This document shows positions 1-12,380 of a stretch of DNA of 64,000 nt, piece after piece. The DNA comes from Vespa crabro (Eukaryota; Arthropoda; Insecta; Hymenoptera; Vespidae). A program made the position numbers and the translations under genes. The stretch lies in NCBI RefSeq assembly GCF_910589235.1, contig NC_060963.1:7479501-7543500 (forward strand), written 5' to 3'. Each line of letters opens with the position of its first letter. The stretch's first letter is position 1. Below the pieces are notes generated by a model. That model did no database searches. It was given only the letters and a program-made list of their open reading frames with translations, and was not told the DNA's origin.

Positions 1-1085
1 CATTTCGATACAAAAAATGCCAAACTCATCGCTGTAACTAAAAGGAATTTTGTAATATAATCGATACAAAAGATGATATACTACTAGCGAATCCAAATTA
101 TACATTCGTGACAGATTATTTAGAATCATTTGAAATATTATTTAAAAAATTATTTCGGTTAAAAACCGAATAATCAAATGTTCTTATTAATTCGTAAACA
201 ATTCAATGCTAAATAGCCATTTAAAATCTCATTAAAAATTTGTCGGTATAGACATACTGAGAATTACTATATAATGGAATATTATCACTAAAATTATAAT
301 ATACTTATTTGTCGGTGATGATATTGAATTTACTGATGATGTTGATTGTTTACTAAATCTGTTGCTGATTACAGTATAGCACAAAAATAGGTCTAAGAAA
401 AATATCGACAGTAGAGAATAAGCAGGAAAGGAGTTCAATTGTCGAACGTTGAACAAAAACACGATGCAGAAAACGAAAACTCCTTCGAGATGATTCTCTT
501 CTAAAAATCTAATAATCGTTATGATAACGTCTATCTGACTCTTACTTATTAATATAGCTGATGTCATGATTAATGGTCTAGAAATGGATTAAAAATTACA
601 GATCATTGTATGCAGTTTAATCTGTTCTGATCTTCTTATCCTAGAACATTGTCCATTAGAAAAAAAAATACAGGAAATGTTCGTACCATTGAATCTACGT
701 AATTTCTCATCTTCCTTGGAACGATGATCATTTGCTCGAGTAAAAGTCCAGCTAAATCAACAAAAGCAACTGGTACTATGCTGAACAGGGAAGGCATATA
801 AATGATCGTCGATAAGTTTTTTCGGAGAATACATTCGAAGAAGAAACAACATCAGTATTTTCTAAACGAATTTTATAAAATCGACTCCAATTCTCTTTGT
901 ACCTTGGAAGATCGCTTAGAAGATTATCAATTACAGAACCATAATAACACCGATCAGAAGATCATTCGAAAAACTATTTGAAAGATCGTCCAGAATATAA
1001 ATCTTCATTATATTTCAGATATTCGTTTAAAAAAATGTTCATATTGTAAGATCTAGCAATGTAATGATTAATATGCTTCTAATAA
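1..1085 (+). pseudogene. Psi-A: decayed hunchback copy, exon 3 part, truncated by window start
   Basis: Aligns with hb exon 3 from about residue 255 to the last fingers. The opening bases match the first central finger, with the first zinc-binding cysteine changed from TGC to TAC. 'agccatttaaaatc' at 215 matches the third central finger, and 385-470 matches the spacer after finger five. The acidic segment near 820-1000 matches hb 29560-29750, including 'gaagaaacaacatca'. Finger five has lost its cysteine pair, and deletions break the frame. It is the sister of psi-D; the missing 5' part should lie just left of the window. No function is supported. Confidence 0.85.
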
Positions 1086-3235
1086 AGTTGAGTATAAATT
1101 CATCAACAATGTTGATTTTTTTTCTTCATATAGATATATCAAAGCAATTTCGGAAAATGACCTCCACAAATTAATTTTCACATGAACTTCAATATCGAAT
1201 TATTACCTGTATTATTATATTCACTTATATAGAATATTTTATATATTGAATTATAAAATTATAATAATGAAAAAAAAATAAATTTTTGAATCTTTACATG
1301 ATTTTGAATGAATGCTGTGCTATTCGAAATCATGCGAATAATTTGGCGTTCATATTATCTGATCACGAATTGAAGTTGCTATATAGAATAATATTAATAG
1401 GAACAAATAAAATTAATAATTATTATATGTGTTATATGACTTGAAATAAATGATAATATAAAGTTGTTAAATTTGTCAAACAAAATTCAAGAATTTTATA
1501 ATATGACAATAGATTATTGTTCCTTTTATTTATTTATTCCTATTTTTGACCGATATAGGAAGTGTAATTTTATCTATATAAAGTAATATACATGTACTTT
1601 TAATGTTATGTACTAACTTCGTCCCTCTCAGTAAGTATTTGTAATGATTACAATATTATGCTAATGATATTATAAATCATGACGAGATTTGTTATGTCTA
1701 TGAACTGTTCTAGTAATTTTTAAACTAACTATTTTCTGTACTATTTAATTTTCATGTTCTTTTTTGTAGGAAATGATATCACCAAATAAAGCATTTGCAG
1801 CTATAATTCTTAGTTATAAGTTGTATAACAAGTTTCCGCGAGCATTTTATTTTTCTTCTTAAACTTTCTCAGATAAAACACTATACGATCTGAAAAACTT
1901 TTACCACAGTTGTCTACATTATATTCCAATAGAATTAATTATTGTAATTTTCCAGACTATAGTCATATTTAGCGTCGTTCATTATATCGTCTCTATATGC
2001 AAACGACGTTTTCATTCTTCTTATGGTAGGCGTGATCTAAGGAAATTTTGTCAATATTTTACGTGGCAGTTAACGTGTTAATAAAAAAGAAAGCATAAAA
2101 ATTATAATAATTACTAATAGCTGTAGCAAATTTTAACTCTTGAATTTTTTCTATTTGATCAAAACTTCGATTAATCAGAACTCTAATTATCTAGTACTTA
2201 AGTATACTAATTACTAGAAATATGTAATAAATTATATGGAAAAACAATAAAGTTACTCGAAGTTACAAAAAGTTTATTTGTGAATCACTCTTTCTCATTT
2301 CGTATATGTAATTTTTTTTTATATAAAAATTATGTAATATTCATATATATAAAATTATAGTACAATATAAATATCAAGACTTATACCTTTTTGAAAGGAG
2401 TTTATCATCAAAAGAACATGTAAATATTATACAGAAATATATATTTTTAGAAGTGTGCATTTTTTGTTGTTTCGAAAAAGATGAATAAAATATTAATAAT
2501 TTTGTATAGTTTGATAGGGCGTAGAAATAATGGATATAATGAAAATGACTGAAGCTTCGTTTTTCAATTTACGTTTTTCAATTTTATGAACTTTGTTGTA
2601 TGATGATTATCGGACAAATTATGTTTTTGATTTAATATTTTTTTTTTTCTATACGAAATTATTTTTATATATATTTTATCGATTATTGATTGAAATAAGA
2701 ATATAGTGGTAGTATTAATAGAAATAATTAGTAGCAACTATTAATTATATTGTAAAATTAACGTGAATTTAATATCTTCAATGAAATGAAATAATTTAAA
2801 TTTAATAAAATGAATAATTTAATTTAACACGACATACTTTTTATGATATAAGAAAGTAAAAAGTAAACGATAATGATATAAAAAGAGTCATAATTATTGG
2901 AAGATCATCGATTATCGAAATAAATCGATTTTTTGAATATTTTCTTCCTTAATCCATACAATTTTTTTCACAATAACAAAAATTGTCATTTTTGTCAGAG
3001 ACAAATCATAGCAATAGACTTATGTAACGCAATGATCAGATCATAGTGTATTACATTAATGATTATATATTATATATTATATATTATATTTCCTTATGAA
3101 GTATCCCCAAAAATTTATCGATTAATTTACTGTTGATATTATTATTCAAAATATCAATTTGAAGTTATCGAATGATTACTTAGCTCATTTCTACGAGACG
3201 CTAATCTGTTCGTTTGAATAAGAAAAAGAAGTTGT
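1086..3235 (+). other. Psi-A 3' flank (hunchback downstream sequence)
   Basis: No gene. The section from about 2150 to 3230 aligns with hb downstream sequence at 30.3-31.9 kb. The section at 1240-1830 recurs behind psi-B at 5560-6185 but is not found behind functional hb. At 3061-3091 there is a short run of TATATTA units. The block ends at a junction near 3240, where the exon-1 end of psi-B begins. The counterpart is 39.83-41.98 kb. Confidence 0.7.
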
Positions 3236-3244
3236 ATATACTTA

Positions 3245-5430
3245 AACCAAATTCTTCAATCATAACCGTTGGGATTAATATAGATACAATTGTAGTGAAT
3301 AATCGTCAGAACCTCCCATTTTCTTATTTTTTTTTTTCTCTTAATTTAGTATTTCGTGCTGGTAAGATTTCACGTATACATAAGTATTTTCACATATACA
3401 TAAGTAGATACCCTTCCCGCTGTTTCGCCTTTCCTCATGTTCTATCGTTTGTAACATTTTCCCTTCCGCAAAATATTACTTTTTTATCTTCAATGGAATA
3501 TTCTCGATCATCGAAAAAAAAAACTGATTCTTTTTTCACTGCAGCGAAAAGTATTATTAGGAGGTGAGTATGACGAATCTGGAATAGTGCTGGACGGATA
3601 TGCTAGTAATTCTACATTTCTCATGATCGGAACTTGCTCAGAGGAAAATTGCAGTTCATTAACTCGAAATCTTACCCAACAGAATCCAAATAATATACAC
3701 TTTAATAATATTCTTCGTAACGCACAATGATTAATTATTTTTAATGAATATAACTTATCGATATTATTCACCGAATTTAAATCAATTGACGATCTTAAAA
3801 GGAATGATGATTACTGTCTAAATCCATGTCTATCTGGAATAATGCATAAAATTTCCATATCTAATTTTTGGCATAGTGAATTTAATCGGGTATGTTGAAA
3901 GACATCGTTTTATGAGAAAAGCTATATAAACTAATATTAACAAAATTAACTATTTTAATTAATTATTAGGCAAATAATACAAATAATATTATACTAGTAT
4001 ACAAATTTTACTTATTTAATACATGTTTTCATTACGCGATAGTTTAATAGATAAATAATAGATTTTAAACTGGCTATTGTTTTTGTAGAGCGAGTATTCT
4101 CGAACATATTTAATTATTATAACAACAATTTCGATAATCAAAATATTGGAATAGACAGAGACATTAAAAGAATTCCAGAAATCTCTTAAGAACGTAACGA
4201 TACTACTTTACCTAGTTCAGGAAAATAAATCGCCAATTACTGCCAATTACCATAAATTTCTATTACCATCGATATAAATTCCCAGGGAAGAGTAAAAACA
4301 TTTCGATACAAAGAATGCTAAACTCATTGCTGTAACTATAAAGAATTTTGTAACATCGTCGATACAAAAGATGACAAACCACTTACGGATCCTAATTATA
4401 GATTCGTAATAGATTATTCAGCACCATTTTGAATATTATTTAACAAATCATTTCGGTTATAAACCATTTTAATATGACGAATGTTTTTATTTTCACGTAA
4501 ACAATACAATGTTAAATAGCCATTCAAAATTTCACTAAATATTCAACAGTATAATTTAGCTCACTTACTATATAATGCAATATTATCACTCAAATTACAT
4601 TTAAGAAAATATACTCATTTAACGTTAATGATATCGAATGTCCAGGATTCAACAAATATATTGCTGATCACAGTATTGCACAAAACGTGAATCAAGAAAA
4701 AGATCGACACTAGAGAATAATCAAGAAGAAATTAGAACGTCGAACGTCGAATCGATAAACGCAATGCAGAAAACAACGATTCCTTCTCGATGATTCTCTT
4801 CGAAGAATCTTATTTTCGTTTTAATAGCGGTTATCCACCCTTCACCTATTAATATGACGCTTGTCATGGTTAATATTGCAGTCAATTGATTAACGGTTTA
4901 AATATTATAGAAGATAGTATACAATACTCCTATCTGTATTGATTTTCCATATAGAACATTTCCTAATAGAAATTCGTTGGTTCTGTTGAATCTAAGTAAT
5001 TGTTGGTTCTCATTCTTAGGAAGGATAGGATGATCATTCGACCGAAAAAAATTCTCCTCCTCCAACGAGAATAAATTGTACTAGCTGAAGAATAGGCAAA
5101 GCATATAAATTTGATCGTTGATAAGTTTTCTCAGAAGATACATTCGATGAAGAAATTTCATCAAAATTTTCTAAATGAATTTTCTAAAGTTGAGTAAAAT
5201 GCCCTCCGTATTTTAGTATACTGCTTGGAAGTTCATCATTTGGAGAATCAGAAGATCCTCAATTGGAGGATCATTTAAAAAACTAATTTAAAGATCATCC
5301 TCAATATCAATGTCCATCATATTTCAGGTGGTCGTTTCTGAAATTTGCGATTAAGTCAAATGGTGATACATTATTTTGTTCATATTGTAATATAAGGTCT
5401 GGCAATGTTATATAAATACATTTCTAATGA
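3245..5430 (+). pseudogene. Psi-B: promoterless decayed hunchback copy
   Basis: Collinear with hb from the last codons of exon 1 (about 3250-3290) through intron 1, exon 2, intron 2 and exon 3. Exon 2 is 3545-3889 (345 nt against 347 in hb), bounded by CTGCAG and GTATGT. Exon 3 starts at 4089 after TTTTGTAG. Exon 2 stays open for 61 codons and still resembles hb around 'ASNST', then hits TGA at 3728-3730. Exon 3 keeps recognisable remnants of the fingers ('aatagccattcaaaatt' at 4514) and the acidic region (5140-5330), but cysteine codons are lost and the frame is broken. Directly upstream lies psi-A 3' flank, so promoter, 5'UTR exon, polyglutamine run and start codon are all missing. It shares indels with psi-A/D, so it was probably copied from that lineage. 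Confidence 0.85.
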
Positions 5431-6185
5431 ATGTAAATATAAATCCACCGATAGTGTGTATTCCTTTTAAACATATAGATAAATCAATGTATTTTCTTAA
5501 AATGACTCCCTCAAATTATTATTACACGTACTATTATATTCGTTTAAATAGTATACTGTATATATTGAATTATAAAATTATAATAATGAAAAAAAAAATA
5601 AATTTTTATAAAGAAATAATTTTTCCATGTTTTTTAACATTATAATTAATATGCCTCTCGAAGTCGTGGAAATAACTTGGCAGTTATTCTGTCTAGTCAC
5701 GTGTGATTTCAGCTGATATGTAGAATGATAGTTAATAGAATAGGAACTATCATAAAGACAATATGTGTTATTATTAATCGTTTGAAATAAATTTAAATGT
5801 AAAGTTGTAAAAACTGGCATACAAAATTAAGACTTTTTATAATATGTTTTGACAATAAATTATTATTTCTTTTATTTATTTTCTTTTACTTTTCACCGAA
5901 CTAGGGAGTATATTTTTTATCTATATAACTTAATGTGCTTGAGCTTTTAATATTTTGTACTAATTCCGTTTCTCCCACCAAGCATTTTACTGCGATATTA
6001 TGCTAATGATATTATTTATCATGACGATATTGTGCTATGTCTATGGATTGCTCGAATAATTTCTAAATTAATAATTTTCTATACTGTTTAATTTTCATGT
6101 TCTTTTCTGTCAGAAATACATCAATTTCCAGGAAAATGTATTTGCAGCTATAATTCTTACGATTAGCAACTATAACTCGTAGTAG
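5431..6185 (+). other. Psi-B 3' flank
   Basis: Collinear with psi-A flank 1200-1840 (shared 'attataaaattataataatg' and 'catgttcttttctgt'-type anchors). Homology stops near 6185, marking a second junction. The small open frames here are near-identical in the right block only because the blocks are recent copies. Confidence 0.65.
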
Positions 6186-6780
6186 TATTAATAGCAGGTA
6201 TATAGAATTTCGAAGAAATTTTTGTTTTTTCAAATGTTCAATTAGCTATAAATACGTTTCCCTCTGATCGATCACGATTACGTTAAGACAAGATTTAAGT
6301 TTTCACTGTTGAAATGTTTTATGTAATCAAGATTAAGCCATCCAACAACCGTATTCCTGTACTCCTAGTTCATCGAAAACTTTCGTTAATCAACTGTAGA
6401 AACACATCGAGTTATTAAAACGCGATTGCGATATCAAAGAAGATTGCAAAGATGTTTATGCGTTTACATTTACATGAAAATACATTTTTGTATTACGATG
6501 CGATGAATTACGTGTGATGTATTACACGCTAGTGACAATATCACCTCCTAGAAAGTTATTAAGACGCAATGGAAATAATTAGTTATTTATTAATGAGGAA
6601 AAAAGAAATGAGTTTCTCTCGATTTACCGTAGCTAGTATTCTTTCTCGTCTTTTCACCATCGATTTCTTTAATCCCGGGTGTATCTTTAATACTAGTGGT
6701 CGTTTGTACGGACAAATAGATAAGAAAAAATGAATCCGCATAAAGATTTTTAGGATTAAAAGATAATTTATAACTCTTAT
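6186..6780. other. Gene-free spacer between psi-B and orphan promoter
   Basis: No gene and no match to hb that I can see. The overlapping minus-strand open frames at 6583-6892 have no recognisable domain and low-complexity composition. Counterpart at 44.94-45.53 kb, with a 4-bp deletion near 45306. Confidence 0.5.
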
Positions 6781-8136
6781 TGTAATAATCCTGCTTAACA
6801 TTTTTAAACTCGAGAGAATATTTGTTAATTTTATTCTTTTGATATTTGCTATTATTTCTATTTGGATTTTTTCTTTTATGAATGTAAATCATTCAAATCA
6901 CGTTATATTAAATTATATATTAAATCATTATTATGAAATTTTTTAGATGAAATTCTTTAATATATATTTTAATAATATTCTTTCTTACATAGCAAAGGTC
7001 ATGAAAAAAAATCATCGAACGAAACTTATCTTAAGGATGGCTAGAAAACGAAACGTTAAAGTAATAAAAGTTAATGGAGAAAATATACAGAAGAAAAGAA
7101 AGCAAAATATACGTAAGAAATAAAGTATAGTAATGTGTGATAGAATATGGTATGATTAGAAGAAAGGAAAAGTCTATGTATTGTTAAGTATTTATGAAGT
7201 AATACAATTCGTTTTTAACCGATTTTTTCTTACTCAGAGTGGAAACAATTCGTGAAAAGTTTGCAGCGGATGTGGAAGGTGGGATAAGAAATGATTAAAA
7301 ATGAATATGAACGAGCCTATATATTCTTAAAGATTGTTAGACCTAAAAATGGAGTCTAAATATGTTAGAAAAAGGAGCCAGGAATTTGTAAAGTAAATTC
7401 AATTTGTAAAAAAATTTTTTTGAAAAAGAAATTTTCAAAAAAATTTTGTATTATATTTTAGAAATTAGTTTGTCAAGTTTCAATCTTCAAAACATAAAGG
7501 AAAGAGAAGAGAAGCCGAAAGAGGAGAGATCAGTAAAGACCTGCGTATTTCAAGTGCAGAAGCCTAAACTATTGTGCTTATTAAAGAAATATTTCATGAC
7601 CTTTGGTTGTTCCGCTATTGTATATGTATTTTCGTGTCAAGGAAGAAGAAGGAAGAGAAGGAGAACAAAAGAAAGAGAGAGAGAGAGAGAAAGATTTTAA
7701 CAATAGATCCTTCGATCAAGAATTTCTACATCACGAAGATTCTACTTTCTAAGAGAAGTAGCATACATTACGAAGAAACAGTGTGTGTACTTTCTACTCT
7801 TTTCCATTTTTTTGTCTCCATCTTTCTTTTCGAACCTTGGCACGAAAAATGTGCCGATCAAGTCGACCGAATGAATTTCATTCAAAAGAATTCAAAATTC
7901 TACTAAATTTATTTCTAATGTTTCGTTCCGGTTTCAAATTATTTATGTATGGAAATCAAAGGAACGTTTAGAATAACAAAGCACGAGTACATTATTCGCG
8001 AAATGAACTTTGACTTTGTTTTTGATCGTGCGTGTTTATAATCTATTGAAATAAGACGAGTTTGCGATAATGTTTACTAAAGCTCTCTGTTATTTAATTT
8101 CTGTTAAGAAACGTAGACACATATAGATGTAAGATA

Positions 8137-8159
8137 TTTATATATATATATATATATAT
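8137..8159. repeat. (TA)n microsatellite
   Basis: Pure TA run; shorter in the right block (about 46889-46901). Confidence 0.9.
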
Positions 8160-8311
8160 CCTTTGTACGAGGACATTAGATGATAACGATCATTTCTATA
8201 AAAAAACTTTTTTAATTGGATATATTCGAATTAATCCGTCTTTCAACGAATTCGTCTATTATATTTCTTTTACTTATCGGAAATTTGACCGATCTCAAAA
8301 ACATCTTGGTT

Positions 8312-8313
<2 letters not shown>

Positions 8314-8368
<55 letters not shown>
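8314..8368. repeat. (TA)n microsatellite
   Basis: Pure TA run of about 55 bp inside the orphan leader copy. The counterpart is 47058-47105. Confidence 0.95.
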
Positions 8369-8369
<1 letters not shown>

Positions 8370-10103
8370 TTTAACGATTATTTAGAATTTTTTTTTCTCA
8401 TTATACGTATAAGCTATATTTTCAATTCGTTACTTCGATATAAGTACAACTAATTCATACGAATATCCGATGAGACATCTTCCTTTGTCTTTCTTTCTTT
8501 TATCTTTCTTTCTCTTTGCGCGTGTATTATTACGCGCGTGTTACTATTCTTTCATTCGAGTCATTGAAATATTAATTCGAGCACTTACGCATATATTTAC
8601 ATCGTCACTTTGCAACGAATTCAGGATTACTTTTCACTTCCGTTTGTTACTTCACTTGTATACATTAAATGAACCTATCAACGTCATTCTTCTCGTTTTT
8701 TTTTTCTTGTTATCCCTTTTAATCTGTGACAAATAAAGAAACAGAAAGAAAAATAAATAATAGAAAGTTGGTTTGAAATGACTTAACTTAAGACTTACCT
8801 ATGCGTTATATATTAGTAATGGTACTTTAAGTTCTCAGATTATTCGCTGTTCTGTTTTTAGAGAAATTCGTACGATCTGTTTTTGGAGAATGATTTTTCT
8901 CTTTTCTTTTTTTTTAAAGACTTATTCAAACATCATTTACATTATTTAATAATAATGTAAAATAAATGTCCGATTAGTCCGATCAAACTACCATCTACTA
9001 TAGTTTGTGAATTTCCGTAAACTTCTCATATTAAAAAGTTCTGAAAAAGAATATTATACATATAATCGTATTGATCGTGATCGAAATGTATTGTAAACTC
9101 AAATAATATTTCAAACGGATGTATGCAAATACTATATTATTCGGAAATTATTAGCGAAATAATTTTTCATTAATATATTTATATACACGATGGATGTGGA
9201 TTATTATGGATATATTTGTGGCCGTCACTTACTTCTTGTGCGCTTTTCAATTATATATTTGTAATATAAAGTGGATCTTTGCACTTCACGAACGACGATA
9301 TTGATATTTAAGGATTTTCGGATTTTATCATTTTTTCAATATAATTAAATTAACGAGAATTTATAATGCACATGAATATTGGCTGAACAATATAACACGA
9401 GAAAAGATTTGGATCATTAATGTCCGCTGGTCTTTAAGCATGTGCAATCACTGAAAAGAGGTACATAATGGTCACGGTTATATTTACAATAGAACTACGA
9501 TATTATAACGTTTTGTAGAACGATGAAGAGACAATGATGGTGACAACGCCGCTATATTATTTTCGTAGTAATAAGAGATTTCTTGGTGTATTTTGTAATT
9601 ATTTGGTTATATTATATCTACCGTCGATCTGTCATCTGATTAACATTCTAATACACAGGTGGCGTTGTTTCCCTTCGGATATAGATAAGTAAGTTCCACT
9701 CGTAGCGAATGTTAAAACTTGATTTATCGGAAGCAACGTTATTGTTTTGGCTTCTTGAGTCTATATTATCATAAGTCCGACTTATTAGAAATATAGCGTT
9801 CTCTCCTGAAAAGTGGTTACAAACCATATCGTCCACGACATAAAGAAGTAGCAAGCTTCAAAGTTCAAACTGAGCCGACTGGTAAGGATATGTTTATGTG
9901 GGAGCTGTGATAGAAGTTCAAATATATCTTTCTTTACTATGTTATGTAGTAGAGCTGTGATAATACTATAGTTACAAAGTTGTTTAAGATTTCGCAAAGG
10001 TGAACTAATTCTTTTTTCTTTTTTTTTATTTTTTAAATATACTCTATAGTGGTATATAGTCCTTAACAGAAAGTACTGTGAATTGAATAAGAGGAAGAGT
10101 ACC

Positions 10104-10106
<3 letters not shown>

Positions 10107-10165
<59 letters not shown>
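10107..10165. repeat. (AT)n microsatellite
   Basis: About 59 bp pure; only about 14 bp remain at the counterpart (about 48881-48895). Confidence 0.95.
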
Positions 10166-10171
<6 letters not shown>

Positions 10172-10550
10172 TACTCTATCCCATAAAAACTTATCTAAAA
10201 CTATTATGATTATTTGTATTTTTTTAAATTCATAAAGAAAATACAATAAACGTTTTTTTTTAATTATTCTAATTTATTATTTATAAATTTATCCATAACC
10301 ATTATCTTATTAAGATTATGTATGTAGCAACGATAAGAACGGCGATAATAGCGAAAGAAAAAGTAATATTTGATTTTCGACGCTTTCTTTCTTATTATTG
10401 GTCATCGAGTAAGCTCTGTTCGTTACTTAAATATAAACACTTTCATTATAAAACAATAGAATGTATTTCTATGCTTTTTTTTAGGCTCTCAACTGCTTTT
10501 ATCGTTTATCATAGTTCTAATATAAACGTAAGTACTTTGTAAGAATACGT

Positions 10551-10551
<1 letters not shown>

Positions 10552-10591
<40 letters not shown>
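10552..10591. repeat. (GA)n microsatellite
   Basis: Nearly pure AG run; interrupted and shorter at 49282-49322. Confidence 0.9.
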
Positions 10592-10594
<3 letters not shown>

Positions 10595-11010
10595 TGAGAG
10601 AGGGGCGTAGATATATATTCTATTGTTTTATAATGGAAGTGTTTATATTGAAGCAGCGGGGCTTACTAGATAACCAATTCTAGTGAGAGTAACTTTTATT
10701 TTTCACTCTTATGTTAGTTTCTATTGTAGTTTTAACATAAAGATATTCTAAACCAATGAACCGTGAATGCAAACGTTTTCAATGTTAAACGTTGAGAAAA
10801 TCGAAAAATTTGAAAATAATTGTTTCTCGTCGATCTCGTGAAATAAAAGTAAAATCAATATCAAAGTTGTGCCAAAGTCGATCGAATACCGATCGCAGTT
10901 ATTTATTAGCAATTATTTTTGTTAAAATGAGAAACAGTATGTTTTTGCGTCATCTTAAATGAACTAAACAAATTTTTTTTATAAAAAGGCATTCGTCATT
11001 TCAAGATATG

Positions 11011-11018
11011 CTCTCTCT

Positions 11019-11104
<86 letters not shown>
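11011..11104. repeat. Compound (CT)n(TA)n microsatellite, left block
   Basis: A CT run passes directly into a TA run, followed by 'tttcatttcttttctacag', an acceptor-like end. The counterpart is 50560-50643. Confidence 0.92.
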
Positions 11105-11106
<2 letters not shown>

Positions 11107-12340
11107 CATTTCTTTTCTACAGGTCTATTATGTTTGGAAATGTAAGAGTTTTTAATTCGAAGGAGGAGTGACTTTCGATGGAGGAGAAATTTGCTACGTA
11201 TTTGCTAAGAAAACTATTAGATGAAAGTGTTTTTCACTCATAAAACGGGTTTAATTTCTCGCCTCGAAATGAAAGTGTAAGCGATTCGCATTTAAACTTA
11301 TATAGTTATCAGTCATGGGGTTCGTTGTTAACCCCTTTTCGTGTCTTTTAAATGGAATTATTTTTAGAGCGAGACTATTATATGGGAGTAACCATGTACT
11401 TACTTGTCGTGACGCGCCTTCGTTCTTTCCGTGACGTGTACGATAGAGAAGGATGCGTAGAAAGGATGCAAGTGAAGTAGAACGTAAAAGAGAGGGAGAG
11501 TTAGGTAGAAAGATAAATAGAGAGAGAGAAAAGTTCTTTTTCAATAAATCTCTCGTTGACCTCATATTTTAGCTACCTGGTGCTAAGCACGACATGGAAA
11601 GATCTATGAAAAACTATAGTAGTTCAGAATGTTGCTCAAGTAACAGCTCATGTGCAGAATGAAAAGTTTTCGGCTGCTGGCAATACTTTAGGCCTTATAT
11701 CGGATGAATGGAAGTAAATGCGAACATCAGAAGTAGAGATTTATATTTTATAAATCATCAACCGTGTACTATCACTTCATGGATCAATCCTAGAATCCGT
11801 GTGTCTCTTCAATGTCTTTCATTCTCTTTATCTATATATTTTTTATATTCTACTTGTTCCTTAATATACGTAAACGGATTGTTTTTATCTTTTAGCAAAT
11901 ATATCTCAGTGTAGTCTATTATTCAGTGCGATATTGCCACCAAATTGACTTCAACAACCCATGGCCGGTGATATATAATATCTAACAATCAAACAATATT
12001 AGGTATAGTTTGTTGACAGAAAATTACGTTTTTAATCGTTACAAATGAAATGCAAATGTTTGTAGCAACATTAATAGATCATACGTCAGGTTAGATTTCT
12101 TTGAATGATCTTTTTTAATCAATCAAAATTACATCGAGTATAGTAACGCAACTCCATACGTTTTACGTTTCATGTAACAAGAACTGATGCTTCGAAAAAA
12201 TATTATTATGAATCCCATTTATATCAGAAACCAGCGAACAACACGCGCATCGGGAAAGTGCTCATAGCGATTAGTGTCTTGACTCGATTTATACGTTATC
12301 GCATATTCTGAAAGATTTTCTAGAGAGTATCGACGATAAC

Positions 12341-12380
12341 ATGGTGATACATGGTGATACATGGTGATACATGGTGATAC
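12341..12380 (+). repeat. Four tandem copies of a 10-bp unit
   Basis: ATGGTGATAC is repeated four times without change. The right block has only one diverged unit at the same place (near 51873), so the expansion is recent. Confidence 0.95.

Larger units (their letters stand above)
6780..8900 (+). pseudogene. Orphan copy of hunchback promoter and leader region, left block
   Basis: Aligns with the hb upstream/leader region at about 24.45-27.29 kb but is not followed by coding exons. Good anchors: 6795-6870 against 24455-24520; the promoter stretch 7245-7410 against 25275-25435; 7945-8085 against 25985-26125; 'attattcgctgttctg' at 8855 against 27218. The position of the hb TATA box reads TTGTAAAG, so the box is lost. 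Purine-rich 5'UTR-like sequence follows at 7495-7700. Two (TA)n tracts lie inside. The open frames at 7446-7971 follow the sequence of the noncoding exon and are not genes. Not expected to drive a product, though enhancer or noncoding activity is possible. Confidence 0.7.

Noticed and set aside
3214..3567. 117-residue plus-strand frame (also 41968-42282)
   Set aside because: Reads through decayed exon 1, intron 1 and into exon 2 of the psi-B/psi-E copies; not a spliced or functional product.
7446..7971. Three overlapping plus-strand frames and their right-block twins at 46197-46722
   Set aside because: They lie in sequence homologous to the hb noncoding leader exon and leader intron; identical in the right block only because of recent duplication.
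1..8900. Possibility that the hb-like copies are processed retrocopies
   Set aside because: Introns 1 and 2, promoter and 3' flank are all present and collinear, so they are DNA-level duplicates.
11251..11565. 104-residue minus-strand frame open in both blocks (also 50791-51105)
   Set aside because: About 10 of about 15 base differences change an amino acid, which is what neutral DNA would show; no domain is recognisable and the sequence is low-complexity at the N-terminus.
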